Assembly: GCA_015680685.1 (NCBI GenBank)
Contig: MNCI01011946.1
Span: 129,035-193,034, forward strand
DNA length: 64,000 bases
From: Gnetum montanum
Lineage: Eukaryota > Streptophyta > Gnetopsida > Gnetales > Gnetaceae
Direction: 5' to 3'
Below the pieces are notes generated by a model. That model did no database searches. It had not been told where the DNA came from and saw only the letters and a list, made by a program, of their open reading frames with translations. The position numbers and the translations under genes were made by a program. Of this stretch, positions 20,540 to 32,422 are shown piece after piece (the first letter of the stretch is position 1; every line of letters starts with the position of its first letter).

Positions 20540-22016
20540 AAATATTTTGAAGTTTATATGGAACGTAGAAAAAAAGACTACTAGTGATATTGGTTGGTTT
20601 GACAAGTGGCAATGAAGTTAGAAATTATGCTAGATGGTTTGAAAAGCAATTTGCTAATTGTAAGCATCAAGTTGAAGAAGATCTTATAGAATCTATAAAG
20701 CAAATACAAATTCTTTTAGACCAGAATTCCTTTGATTTTGAAATAAGATTAGCAAATATTGGAATTATAATCATATTATAGTTTTAGAAGATATTCTTAA
20801 ATAAATTAGACTATGGTGGCTTCTTTTTAATGAAGGAGCTTAGGTTACTAATGCCTCTAACTCATGTACAACATCACTGTAGTTTCTTGTTTGTGTATGC
20901 ATGATAGATGGATTACTTGGAACAAAGATCCTAGCCTCTATGGTTTGAATAGAAAGAGGAAAAAGAATTTTAAAAAATTATTTTTTAATTTTTAGAATTT
21001 ATTTAAAGTTGACAAAAATTTTCATCAAGCTTTTCCATATATTTTTTGAAAGGATGGCAAATATGTTTTTCATTTTAATTCAAAAGTTTCTTATGAGATT
21101 ATCATAAATATTGATTTTATTCATAACAAATTCATTGAGGATTGAAAAATGTAATTATCATCATACATTTGGATGAGAAAAATTAAAGATATTTGGAGTG
21201 CTCTTACATTTTCTAAAATTCGTATTTTTATATAATGTTTTATTCATTAAAATGTTCCTATTGGTACTTATCTTAAACATATGAAAAAGGTTTCTCCTTA
21301 ATTTCCTTTCTGTAGAAGTGAAGACTCATTTTCTCATGTTTTTTTAGTGTTCTATTACTCATCATACTTAGAAATGGACATTTAGAATTTGTAACAACTT
21401 TCAACCAAGCATCAATATAGTTAATCTTAATGATCAGCCTACTTTGTCTACTTCATTTCTTTGTATTTGGAACTATCTTGAACTACTTGTTCTTTACTCT
21501 ATTTGAAAGCTTCGGTGTGTAGTTATTTTCTAGTAGCAAGAGTATAACTATGACCTCTCTTCATGTGTCAAATACTAGATTCTCAAAGATGTCACTTTTC
21601 AATTACAATTTCTAGCGAAAACATTTTGAGTGAAAGTTGAATAATTAATTTACTTTCGACAGTATTAATTTCTTTTTGTTTTGGAAGCTTAAGGTTGGGA
21701 AGGTTTCAAATTTTTTTGTTATTTTTTCTTTATCTCTGATTAATGTTTTCTTTTTTCTTTAGAGAGAGTTCTCTCCTTCTCTAAACAAGAAACCCTTTAG
21801 TAAGAAGTGAAAACTCATGAAGGTACTTCTAAATAACAACAAGGCCTTATTGTTTTCCTACTCTAGAAGGGAGGTTTTTCAAGATTGATTGTAAAGATGA
21901 AAATCCCAAAATCATTGGGATTTTTCTTTAGACTCTCTCTTTGATAATATGATGTACTCTGAATTTTTTTAAACAACACACACACCACCGCCTACATCCC
22001 CACCTCCCCCCCCCCT
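20540..22016 (+). pseudogene. LINE (non-LTR retrotransposon) 3' fragment
   Basis: Scattered frames in the + direction fit the C-terminal part of a plant LINE reverse transcriptase protein. Near 21195-21370 they give KIRIFI, then VPIGTYLKHM, then FPFCRSEDSFSHVFLV, which is the zf-RVT pattern found after the RT domain. Upstream a DGKYVF and SYEIII stretch precedes it, as expected. There are many stops. The 3' boundary near 22016 is set by the start of the duplicated host repeat. A ten-base C run lies at 22006-22015, and no poly(A) tail is visible. Confidence 0.55.
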
Positions 22017-22631
22017 TAAATAGTTTTGCCAATGAAAGGTGGCTNATTTATTAGCTTTATTTTTTCTTGGGGTGGGAGGTGTGTTAGAACTTGAAATATT
22101 TTTTAAAAATAATATTGGCCCCCAAGACATATAGTCAAATTAGAACTTTATAACTTAGTATTGTCTATAGAATCAAACACATAACTCAGAGTTTCCAAAT
22201 CAAGAGACTTAACATTATGCTAAGACCTCATCAAATTGGTTAGCTTATTGCAAGTTCAAAGCACCCTTTAAGAATCATCATGTTAGTTATATGTCTTAGG
22301 GGTCGATATTTAAAGTGATGGTGAAATGTTTCTTTCTTGGATGGTAAGTTGTGGGTTTGAGCCTTGGCACAACCACTTGAAAAGAGGTTAGGCTTTTGCT
22401 CATTTATGAACCTTCTTTAGACCTTGCTTAGCAAGATATGCATTGGGCCTTTAAGTGATGGCCTTAGTATTGGCTATATGTCTTGTATGCACATATACTT
22501 GAAAAACTGTTTCCAAGAATAGGAGGGTTAATTACTAGAAATATTTTGTTCTTTTTAATAGCTTCAAAAATAAATAGATAAATAAAAAAAATATAGCCTC
22601 TTTTGAAAATAATAAAAATTAAAAAAGAACC
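22017..22631. repeat. Duplicated flank, copy 1 (left part), interrupted by element J
   Basis: Starting at AAATAGTTTTGCCAATGAAAGGT this block aligns with 37975-38500. Beyond the J insertion, 36790-36965 aligns with 38865-39045. With J removed, the two halves form one ~800-bp unit that is repeated just upstream of the GTPase gene. It includes one SINE-like segment. One ambiguous base lies at 22045. Confidence 0.7.
22310..22520 (+). repeat. SINE-like repeat, copy 1
   Basis: A TGGTGAAATG A-box-like and GGGTTTGAGCC B-box-like pair is followed by GGCACAACCACTTG, TTAGGCTTTTGCTCAT and GGCCTTTAAGTGATGGC. The same series of blocks is found near 38275-38430, 37372-37600 and 38518-38670. The internal boxes suggest a tRNA-derived SINE, but I see no target duplications and do not recognise the family. 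Confidence 0.45.
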
Positions 22632-24388
22632 TAATGAGTTGTGTTAAGTTGGCTACGTCAACAAGGCCTTGTCGACTCGACCTCATCGACTAGGCCTAGT
22701 CGATGCATCTTACCATGTGTCAATGAGGCCCTGTCGATGCAGTGTTGGTTTTCTTAATTTTCGACTATAAATAAGAATTTATGGTAGTAGTATCTTGTAA
22801 TTGCAGTGGAGCTCTTGCATTTTTTCCATTTGAAAGTTAAACTTTTTTTCTCCAAGTGCTTGTTGCATGAGTCATTGAGTGTACGGATCTTTATTCAAGC
22901 ATTGTTTTACCTGAGCACAACAATGTGTGTAGCAATAAAGATAAGCTTTTTGATAAACCTTGCAGCACTTTGAATAGATTAGCTATTTTATTTATGCATT
23001 TATTATTTCCAATTATTTACTAAATATTTTCAATTAATTATTAAATATTTCCTAGTTGTTACGTTAATGAGACAATTAAACAAGATAGATTACACACATA
23101 AGTATGATCACTTTGAGCGTAACACGCATTTGCTTGGTAATCCCAGTAGTGTTATTACTTGGTATGCCTAATAGCATAGCACTTGGTCACCCAGCAGTAG
23201 ATACGTGGGTTCAGGACATGTACAGAAAGTGGGCATGGATACTTATGTTAGGATTAGTTAAGTGATTAGTTAATTAGTTAATTTAGATTAGTTAATAAAA
23301 TCCCTTTTTATCTACAATTCAAGCACCCAACTATAAAATATAAAAATGACAAAAATTGAATGCCTTAGTTACACTTAACCATACCAATGAATGTCACAAG
23401 TGTAATTGGGAAGACAACTGATGGGACGTGATATCGCATGGGCCGCGATATCGTGTACGTGATGTATCGTATGCGATATCACGTCTTCTCCTACGATATC
23501 GCGTACGCAATATAGCAGCGTATCACCAAATCTATAAATAAGAAGTAGCTCTCCCTTGTTTCTCCATCTAGATTTAGACCTTAGCCAAACTCTTGCAGGT
23601 TTTCCATTCCAGAGTTAGAGTAATTTCCATGTGCCCGTAGTAGGAGTCCCAAAGTGAACGGATCTTTATTCGAGCAAATATTGTACCTGAGCACAAGTTT
23701 ATGTATGGAAATAAAGATGAAATTTTTGGATAAACCTTGCAATGCATGGACTAAGCTAATTAGGACTTTAATTATTGTTAATTGTTTGAATGCTTTATTA
23801 GTTAATTAATCTCTCTCAACCCTCAATACTCCTAGTTAAGTGCATTCAGTACGAATGCTTTGAGCACGTGCGTTACGCTTGGTAATCCCAATAACGAATA
23901 GCATTTGGTAATCCCAGAAGGTTGCATTGGTTCAGGGTGTGAACGGCAAGTGGGAACGGATACTGATGCTAGGCATTAGAACTTAGTTAGTTAAAGTTAG
24001 TTACTTAGTCTCTTCACTCTTTCCCTCATTAGCATAGGAGATAAAACATAAAAGATATAAAAATCGCATACCTCAGACTTACTTAACCATACAACTATGA
24101 AAAATATAAGTCTAGGAAGACAACGAACGATTAACCTTAAGTGTTTCATAAGGCATGTAGGCACTTAGTTTATGGAGTTCGACTGGATCACGCATGTAAC
24201 GCTCATATTCATATGGTTGAGTGTAGGGGTACCTCGCCACTCATCAAAAATGATTGCCCTTAAGGCTAGATTCACTTTCTAAAGGGCTAATGCACCGGAA
24301 ATGATAAAGTTTGCGAAAGTCAATCGGATTGCACATGAACACTTCATGATTCATATGGTTGGGCATAGGGATACCTCACCACTCATCA
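22632..24388 (+). repeat. 5' LTR of element J, interrupted by a nested solo LTR
   Basis: The LTR proper is 22632-23418 plus 24252-24388, about 924 bp, against 949 bp for the 3' copy. U3 begins with palindromic repeats centred on AGGCCT, including the perfect 18-base palindrome TCGACTAGGCCTAGTCGA near 22686-22703. A TATA box (TATAAATA, 22767-22774) follows. The poly(A) hairpin arms are ATCTTTATT (22887-22895) and AATAAAGAT (22934-22942). The first bases have drifted to TAATGAG. Confidence 0.9.
23414..24251 (+). repeat. Solo family 1 LTR nested in the J 5' LTR
   Basis: The LTR occupies 23419-24246 (TGATGGGACGTG to CGCCACTCATCA), 828 bp. It interrupts the J LTR between GGGAAGACAAC and GATTGCCCTTAAGGC, which are contiguous in the J 3' LTR. 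The flanking five bases are ACAAC and AAAAT, a decayed duplication. U3 has four GATATC motifs plus degenerate ones, then TATA (CTATAAATAAG near 23531). It integrated after J. Confidence 0.9.
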
Positions 24389-24389
24389 T

Positions 24390-24407
24390 TAGCACTGTTG
24401 TCGAGGA
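24390..24407 (+). other. Primer-binding site of element J (tRNA-Asp type, decayed)
   Basis: TAGCACTGTTGTCGAGGA aligns to the tRNA-Asp site. Most differences are C-to-T or G-to-A. It begins one base after the LTR end. Confidence 0.75.
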
Positions 24408-24541
24408 CTTTGTTGTGGAACATGTGCTATTTAGATTTAAGTGAATACCATTATATCGTTGTACGACCCTAAAGGTCAATATCATTCCCACTATACATAA
24501 ATATTATAAAGACACATTGATAATTTTATTTTATTTTGCAA

Positions 24542-27045
24542 ATTGTCTTCTTCTTCTCACAAGCCCTGAAGATACCAAATCACCAATCCGATAAGAATGC
24601 AAGGTGCTATACACTCATCTAGATGAGTTTGTGCCAAATTTCACCTTCATCGTACATCAAGATGAATAGATGCAATGGTGTGATATGGAGGGCAACATCA
24701 TATTGTCCCCCTATAGATATATGCCCAAGATGTTATTCAAAACCCTTAAGAAGCTAGGCATAGTAGATCTTTATGAAAATTAAGTTGTGAATGGATACAA
24801 CACTCAAAACTACTATCCCACTGAAACACAACATAAATGAGATCAACATTAGGAGAAACTCCATGAAGCTACAAAGGAAAAATGTTACACTAACCCCTTG
24901 TTCCTACTAGATCAAGAGGATAATGAGGATCTTCCCTTAGAAGGTTCTCAACTTGGAGAATTTTCATCCCCTGCTACTAATGGCGAGGGTGTGAACCTAA
25001 CCCTGCAATCAACTATTCATAAATTGGATTCAAGAAAAAGTGAAAGCCAAGGTAGGGACTTAGGTAAACATTACAACAACAAGGGATCTAAGGATGGTGA
25101 TCATTACAAGAATAAGAGTGGTGGTGGCGGTGTACCTTCCTCTTCATCCTCTTCATCTGATTCTAAACATTCCTCTTCATCTAATGGTTCTCATGAAAAC
25201 TACCATCGAAACAACCATAATGAAGGTGATCACTGAGATAACAATGACCGTGAAGGCCACCAAAATTGAAGGGATGGTTGAAACCATCATCGATGCCATC
25301 AACACAGTGTTGATGATGAACCCTTATTAATGACTCAAAGTATGCTCAACATTGCAAAGGAAATTAAAATCCTGACCAGGCATATGAAGGATAGTTAGAT
25401 CAAGTGCTTGGACATGAAAAATATTACAAGATTTAAAGGGGGACACAATTTTGATCCGTAGACACATCTACAAGCTTTTCAAGATGCCTGTGCCTTACAG
25501 AACATAGAGAATGAGTGGTAAAGCACAAAATTTTTCCAAGGACACTCATTAAGAAAGCTAAAAGTTGGTACTAGTCTTTAGAGTTGGAATCTATCCACAG
25601 ATGAAGTACCATGTTAGAACTATTCAATGATAAATACCAAACGTACTCCAAAGTTTCTAATCTAAGAAGGAAAATCCAAGGCTAGAAACAAGGAGCACAT
25701 GAACCCTTGGATGCCACCATGAGTTGATATCATTCACTCTTACACCAATGCCCTGATCATGGTTACTCTCAGAGGGAAAAACTTTGCCACATCATAGATG
25801 GGCTTCAAGTAGAAACAAGAAGAACCCTTAAGGTGTATTCCCAAAGAAGATTATATGAATTAAGAGCTCATCACATCCAAAGGTTAATTGAGCAAATAGC
25901 AAAAGAAGAATATGAGCTATGGAAAAGGGAAAGTGCTAAAGAGTATAACAGGGACCCTTTCATTAGAAAACGAGAGGTCAAATTTTATGATGAGGAGGAG
26001 TTACTACTTGATGAAGTGATGAATAGAAAGACCTTGCCCATCCAAAAATTTGTTTATGATATTTCAGCCAAGGTTGACAAGTTATGGGACTCTTTGGATG
26101 AAAAATTTCAAACTACTTTAAAGATTGCTAAAGAATCCAAAGACCAAAATAGTGATCATAATCATAGGAGGTGAAAAGAAGCTAAATGTGCTTACCAAAG
26201 AGGTAAGGGCAAAGTTGTTGTAGTAGAGGAAGTTGTGGAGTTTTACTTCAATGATGAAACTATATGTGACATCTATCAATATGAACATCCAAAGGGATGT
26301 TGCCTTGTGGTGTCACACTTACAAGAGTCTAGAGTATATGCATTGAATCCTTGCCTAGCACATAGGTAAGCTCCAAGATGATTACCTTATCCTTAAGGCA
26401 ATCCAAGACAGTTCCACTAGCAACAACAAGCTTAATACCCCAATGGAACTCCTCCACAACCTTATGAATAATAACAACAATGGCACTAACCACAGTTATG
26501 GGGAATGCCATCACCAAAGCAAAAATACCCTTATAGGAAACCAAATCCATATGGGTACTATGTTTAGTAGCATGTCTCCCATAGAAGTTCTACAAGTCAT
26601 GCATTATTTCAACATCACTATTACCCTCCAAAGTACCATTGAACACATTCACCATCTGCTCAAGGGGAAAACCCATATCCATATCCATATCATCCTCCAC
26701 ATCCCTCTACACCTACACCTCCACCTTTAACCCAATTACCTCCTACTCTATCTATGCAAGATGAGATTCCTCCACAGCCACAACAACAAAATGTTACAAG
26801 GGTTATACACTCACAACCAGTTTTTCAACCAACTGGTCTAGATAATCAATCAAGGAAATGACCTTTCTTCCAACTCGACAATCCTCTCCAACCCTCATAA
26901 CCTACTCTGGCTGATCATCCTACATCCCCATCACCCTCATCTTATGCATCAAATACCTTTGAGTTCTCCTCAAACCAAGTGCCACCTAGGATCTACACTG
27001 TAATGCTAACCCATATCGTTTCTAACTGGATCAAGGCTAGTAATC
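24542..27045 (+). pseudogene. gag of element J (decayed)
   Basis: The start codon has decayed to ATT at 24542, in a position homologous to the B and C starts. Blocks in order: the N-terminal region (YTHLDEFVPNFTF near 24605); the acidic and His/Ser-rich segment at 24898-25330; the Retrotrans_gag-like core at 25400-25900 with VDGLQ-like and YSQRRLYELRAHHIQRL residues; a charged helix at 25900-26175; a knuckle near 26268-26305 reading CDIYQYEHPKGC with the second cysteine lost; and a P/Q-rich tail. Stops and frameshifts are frequent. Confidence 0.8.
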
Positions 27046-27550
27046 TTCCTACAAAAAAGATTTGACCTAGGAAGTCCACTCATCTATCTACAAATTTTTG
27101 GACAAGATCCATGTAAAGCTCTTCTTAATTCTAGTTTGGAGTTAACCTCATCTCCCATGATATGTATAAGGCCTAGAACCTACCACCTCTTAAGAAGAGC
27201 AAAATCTATCTAGAATTAGCAAATCAGTTGATTATTGTCCCTTTGGAATTAGTAGAGAACACTGTGACCACAGTTTGTGGGTGGTCCTATCTTGCTGATT
27301 TTTTGGTAATCAAGGTGAACAACTACAAAAGTGACTTCCCCATCATTATGGGAAGAGCTTGGTTAAGCACAGTTGATGCATGAATGGGTATAAGGGATCT
27401 TTTTTTAGAAATATCTAAGGAAAATGAGCTAGGAAAGATTGAGAAGAAGTGTATTCCATGCATCATGTATAACGATAATGGGTGTAATTGCATGTAAAGG
27501 ATTTGGTCCAATAAGAGTACATACATTAAGGCATGCAATCAGTGTGTGTA
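27046..27550 (+). pseudogene. Protease of element J (catalytic motif destroyed)
   Basis: The retropepsin region is recognisable from GVNLISHDMYKA and NLPPLKKSKIYLELANQ, followed by VENTVTTVCGWSY and IIMGRAWLSTVDA. At the active site the expected D-S/T/L-G reads LLNSS, so the catalytic aspartate is asparagine and the glycine is serine. Stops also cut the domain. Confidence 0.8.
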
Positions 27551-27559
27551 AGAAATTAA

Positions 27560-29302
27560 CATTCAAAGGTGTTTGTACACAACAACCACAAAACAGGAGG
27601 GCACCCAATGGCTAATAATTGATTTAGATATTAGCACAATATGCATGGAGCCAATTGAGATCCTAACATGTGCATATGTTGAAAGCATGGACAAAATTGA
27701 ACAAGTTCATTTCCAACTCTCTAATGAAGATGATGCTACATATTGGGGAGAGTTGGAATTCCCTGATCACTTTAAGTAGGAGCCCTTAGAACTAAAAACT
27801 TTATCAATCGGTATGGAGTATGCATTTTTAAAGAATGGTAAATTGATCATCAATAATGTCAAACTTGCTCTTGAGAAAAAAGGAAAATTTTTGAAGGTGA
27901 TGAAAAAATGGTCAATAGCCTTTGCTTGGTCATATCCAAAGCTAACAGGAATCAATCCAAGGATATGCCAACAATGCATCTACATCGACCCAACCATGAA
28001 GCCTAGAAGATAGCCATAGAGGTAGCTAAATCCCAAATTGAAGCAAATCATCAAAGAGGAAACATAACAACTCCTCAAGGTGGGGTTCATCTATTTAATC
28101 GTGGATAGTGAGTGAGTTGGCCCACTCGTAATTGTATCAAAGAAGGATGACAAATGACAGGTTTGCATTGACTTTAGGTTGTTAAATATGGCAACATTTA
28201 AGGATCACTTTCCTTTACCATTTGTGGATCAAGTATTAGACACTATATTTGGGCATTGTTATTATAGCTTTTGGATGATTATAGTGACTATAACCAAATC
28301 CAAATAGCATCAGAAGATTAGGCCAAGATAATATTCACGAGTCCTTGGGGGACTTTCGCATATTGTAAAATGCCATTTGGCCTATGTAATGCCCCTGTAA
28401 CATTTCAATGCTTGGTCCTTAGTATCTTTCAATAGCAAATTAGTAGTGGTGTTGAAGTCCTCATGGATGACCTTTCCACCTATGGAGCTACCTTTGAGCA
28501 AGCCTTGGACCGACTTGAGCAAGTATTGAAGAGATGTGTAGAGACAAACCTATGGCTCAACTAGAAAAATAGCCATCTCATGATCCAAGAAGGCATTGTG
28601 CTAGGGCATCAAATTTCACAAAAAGAGATTGAGGTAGACCTAGAAAACATAAGAGTCATCAAAGGAATAACATGCCAACCAAAGACTATTGTTAAAGATG
28701 TCTGGTCATTCCTTGGACACATTGGTCACTATTGGCGATTTATTGAGAATTTCTCTAAGATTGCAAAGTCGTTGGTAGAGCTTACAAAGAAAGATACAAC
28801 TTTCATTTGGACCAAGGAATGTGAACATGCATTCCAAAAATTAAAGGAGAAACTTGTAGAAACACCAATCCTACCAGCTTAAAATTAGTCCAAACCATTT
28901 CATATCATGACAGACGCATCTAATTATGCTTTGGGAGTAGTGCTCATGCAAATGTATGGTAAGAAATGTCCATATTATATCCACTATGCAAGTCAAAGCA
29001 TTGTGGGAGCATAAATAAATTACATCACCATAGAGAAAGAATTAATGATAGTGGTGTATGCACTAGAAAAGTTTAGGCACTATGTGTTGGGTTACAAAGT
29101 ATTTATGCATATGCACCATAGTGCAATTCACTTTCTCATGAACAAGCCAATGGTGAGCCCTCATGTCATACCATGGCTTGTGATCCTACAGGAATTTGAT
29201 CTCACTATGGTAGATCAAAAAGGGACTCAGAATGTGGTTGCTGACCACCTCTCTCACTTAAGATGGGATAACAAAGAGGAGGAGAGCCCACTCTCTAATT
29301 AG
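27560..29302 (+). pseudogene. Reverse transcriptase and RNase H of element J (decayed)
   Basis: The RT shows a linker at 27573-28013, then VCIDFRLLNMATFKDHFPLPFVDQ-type fingers near 28160-28230 (given here only as a landmark). The catalytic box is EVLMDDLSTYG near 28455-28490, where both catalytic aspartates survive. A connection domain follows (28580-28882). RNase H begins with TDASNYALG near 28910 and keeps EKELMIVVYALEKFRHYVLGY. The third acidic position is lost (MHHSAI for the usual TDHS). AVADHL-like VVADHLSHL closes the domain near 29260. There are frameshifts around 28260-28330 and several stops. Confidence 0.85.
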
Positions 29303-29399
29303 TTTCCATACAAACTCCTCTTTACTAGAGTAATAAATGAACAAACACTTGCAAAAGCAACATGGTATAATGGCATCCTCACATCTCACTCAAGAGATG

Positions 29400-30609
29400 C
29401 CACAAGACTTGGATTTTAGAAAGAAGCAACAATTTCTTCATTGAGTCAAATACTTCATGGAAATCAACGTATACCTTTATAAGGTATGTGCTGATGGCCT
29501 GATCCGTTGGTATGTCCCTAACAAAGTTCAACTGCATGTTCTCCAAGATGCTCACAAAAGGGCCTTGCAAAGGCCACTATGTAGGGAGATGGATGACCAT
29601 AAAAATCTTGATGGCAAGATACTATTGGCCTACAATCTTTAGAGATGCCCACTAGTTTGTCAAGTCTTGTAAACATTTTCAACATGACAAGGGGATGATC
29701 ACTCGCATGAAAGGTCCTCAATAATGGATTCAACCACTGGAACCTTTTGACATATGGGGTGTTGACTTCATGGGTTCCATCACACTCCTGTCTAACAGGA
29801 AAGCATATATTATAGTAGTAGTTGACTACTGCACAAAATGGGCAGATGCTATAGCCACTATTGATTGTACATCATCCACTGCTGCCAAATTTATACAACA
29901 AAATATTGTGAATAGGTTTGGTGTGCCACATTCACTAATTTTTGATAATGGAACTCATTTCACCAGTACCACATTTAGAAAATTAATGCAATGCTTGGGG
30001 GTAGAACATAAATTAACAACACCTTACCACCCCCAAGCCAACAGTCAAGCAGAGGTAACCAACCGAGAGATTACAAAAATACTAATGTGAACCATTAGAA
30101 AGTATAGGAAGGATTGGAGTACAAAACTTAACAATGCTCTCTAGGCTTATCGTTCAACTTGAAAACTTCCTATTGGCTATTCTCCCTATGAGTTAGTGTA
30201 TGGGAAACTTCCAACACTCCCAATCCAATCTAAGCTTTGTACACTCTCAACAGCCTATGATCTAAACCTTAACCTAAGTTTAGCACAGAAAGAAAGATTG
30301 ATCAACCTAAACATGTTAGATGAAAATCAGTTAGTGGCCCTATCCTTGAATGAGGTGAACAAAACATTCAACAAGCAACTTCATGACCTTAGAATCATGA
30401 AAGTAAAACTTCAACCAAGAGATAAGGTTCTTTATTGGAACCCCACACATGTACCCCAAAAGAAAAAATTCCAAACATCATGGGAAGGACCTTATATAAT
30501 TGATCAAACATTTCCCTCTGGGGCCATGATAATCTACAAACCTGATAGCCCAAATAAAAAGCAATTGGCCAACATCCAACAAGTGAAGCCTTTCTTCGAA
30601 CCAAGATAG
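29400..30609 (+). pseudogene. Integrase of element J (decayed; catalytic triad readable)
   Basis: The N-terminal zinc-binding region is poorly kept (29457-29700). The core is well kept: GVDFMGSITLLSN near 29759 (first D), FDNGTHFTSTTFRKLM near 29940 (second D) and [13 protein letters not shown] near 30045 (E). The spacing is typical of the D,D35E family. The C-terminal part has SPYELVYGKLPTLPIQ and WEGPYIIDQTFPSGAM. There is no chromodomain, which separates this lineage from chromoviruses. The frame ends with VKPFFEPR near 30609. Stops occur at 30088, 30142 and elsewhere. Confidence 0.88.
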
Positions 30610-32217
30610 GCTAGTGTAAATATCACTTCAACAGATGGACAACCATGTTCTATTTTTCAGATATCCTTCCTCCAACTCAGTCATGGGGGAGATGGCCATC
30701 CATGCTGACCATTATCATGGCCTCTCAGTTTTTCTACCTTTTTATTTTTCACGTTTTTTATTTTACAAATTTTTGATTTTTGAATTTTTCTAATTTTACA
30801 TCATCTTTAGTAGCTTTAAAATTTTTTGATTATTTTACACTTTCTTATATATTTTACTTTATTTTTCTTTCTTTCATTTAATTGTGATATTTTCTCATTT
30901 TTGCTAATAAATTTACTTTATTGTCATAGGACACAGTGCCGCTATTGTTGTTTACTAATGATGGTTTGTGCTTAATGTGTGATTGTCGATGTTTGGTTTC
31001 TATTTTTGAATTCTAATGTCTGATGACTTTGACATGGTTCATTTTTCATGAAATAGGTAGTGAGTCCACATCATCCGTCCATCTAATGAACTCTATGGTT
31101 TTCCTTGTTTTGAGAATTTGAGATCCCTTTTCATTAAAGAAACTTTTAATCAATCGGTAACCTTGGTAGTTTTAGAATTAGGAAGGATTCAAAGCTTTGT
31201 AAAGGTATGACTTCAAGGGGACTCAATACTCTTTGTACTCTTCTACTTACTTGAGTGCTTGAGTGTTTTTCACAGAGTTCTTACCATTCCACACCAACCA
31301 CTAATAGGAAGTCAAATAACGTTGTTGCATGGTGTGGTTCCCATTCAAAAAATAAAAAATAATATAAAAAAAAACAATGGAAATTCAAAGCACACCCCTT
31401 TGACACAAATAAGTCCTCACATGGTGTGGTTTCCATTTTAAAACAAAAAAAAATAAAAAATAAAAAACAATGGGAATTCAAAGCATACCCCTTGGACAAA
31501 TAAAAGGGATATAAGCATTGGTTATGGTTGTTTTGTGGAAGAATTCTTGTGTCTCATGTGGATGGATCAGTCTTAGAGTGGCAATGCAAAGTCATTGAGA
31601 GCAAATGGTTTTGGTCTGGACTAAGGATGGAACTTCCTAGGTTATTTTAACCACAAATTCCACAAGGGACTTCTTATGACCTTAACTTGGAACTCCATTT
31701 TACCTTCTCTATCATCCATCCATGCTACCATAACTTACCTCATTTCTGTGTACTATGTCATGCTCCATGTCTTGGTCTAATGTGTTGGGATTCTTAAATG
31801 GATTCTTTCAGGTTGGTCTTTAACTTTTCATGATCATTAATTAATTGTGGGGCCCACTGACTCTTCAGTTGAGGTTATGCAAGGGCAAAAATTGCATGAG
31901 CCTACTATGGGGAGGACCCACTTGCATAGCTCTTGGCTTGATTAATTAAGGTTCCTTAACCTTGACATCCCTACAATCCTACCTTTCTTATTTTCCATTG
32001 CACAAACTACTCAATACTCCTTAATCTTTCATTTCATTCATCACTAAATCAAATTTTCTTCAATTTTGTCCATTTGTTTAAATTTATGAGCTTCAACACC
32101 CTCTTCTCATGTTTTCATACTATTCTTGGTCTTATGAGCTTCCATTTGATCCTAATCTCATCCAAAAATTCCTTATATTTTAAAAGTTTGACCAAGTCAA
32201 TGATGGTCATGAACTGC
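30610..32217 (+). other. 3' non-coding region of element J before ORF3
   Basis: It contains in order: a TCATGGGGGAGATGG purine run at about 30682-30696; a T-rich stretch; two tandem copies of the conserved A-loop hairpin (31331-31396, 31423-31489); and the GCATGAGCCTACTATGGGGAGGACCCA motif split across about 31887-31915. The order matches A, C, E and K. No coding frame is credible. Confidence 0.7.
31331..31489 (+). other. Conserved 3'-region hairpin, tandemly duplicated in J
   Basis: Copy 1: GGTGTGGTTCCCATT (31331-31345) pairs with CAATGGAA and CACACC (31375-31396). Copy 2: GGTGTGGTTTCCATT (31423-31437) pairs with AATGGGAA and CATACC (31468-31489), partly through G-U pairs. The loops are almost pure A/T. 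Compared with A and C, the outer half of the inner helix has changed on both sides together (CAC/GTG against CATT/AATG). Confidence 0.6.
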
Positions 32218-32280
32218 ATCAATGAGGCCTCATCGACTAGGCCTTGTTGATGTAATCCTTATATCCTATATATACCACCA
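32218..32280 (+). promoter_or_regulatory. Internal U3-like promoter block upstream of ORF3 (element J)
   Basis: The 17-mer CCTCATCGACTAGGCCT at 32228-32244 is identical to 22681-22697 in the U3 of the J LTR. It sits in the same palindromic context (CAATGAGGCCTCATCGA). A TATA box (TATATATA, 32267-32274) follows about 15 bp later. The block lies about 460 bp before the ORF3 ATG. K has the same arrangement built from its own LTR motif. Promoter function is inferred from this architecture. Confidence 0.5.
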
Positions 32281-32422
32281 AACACTTTTGGAATTTTTTG
32301 TCATTTGCTCATAACACATAGGGAATTTTTGGTATTTTTTAAAGCCCAAAACCTTCTAGAGCTCATAACTTCTCAACCATTTGTCCAAATTACTCCGTTT
32401 TTCAATCTTGCAGTTACCAAAG

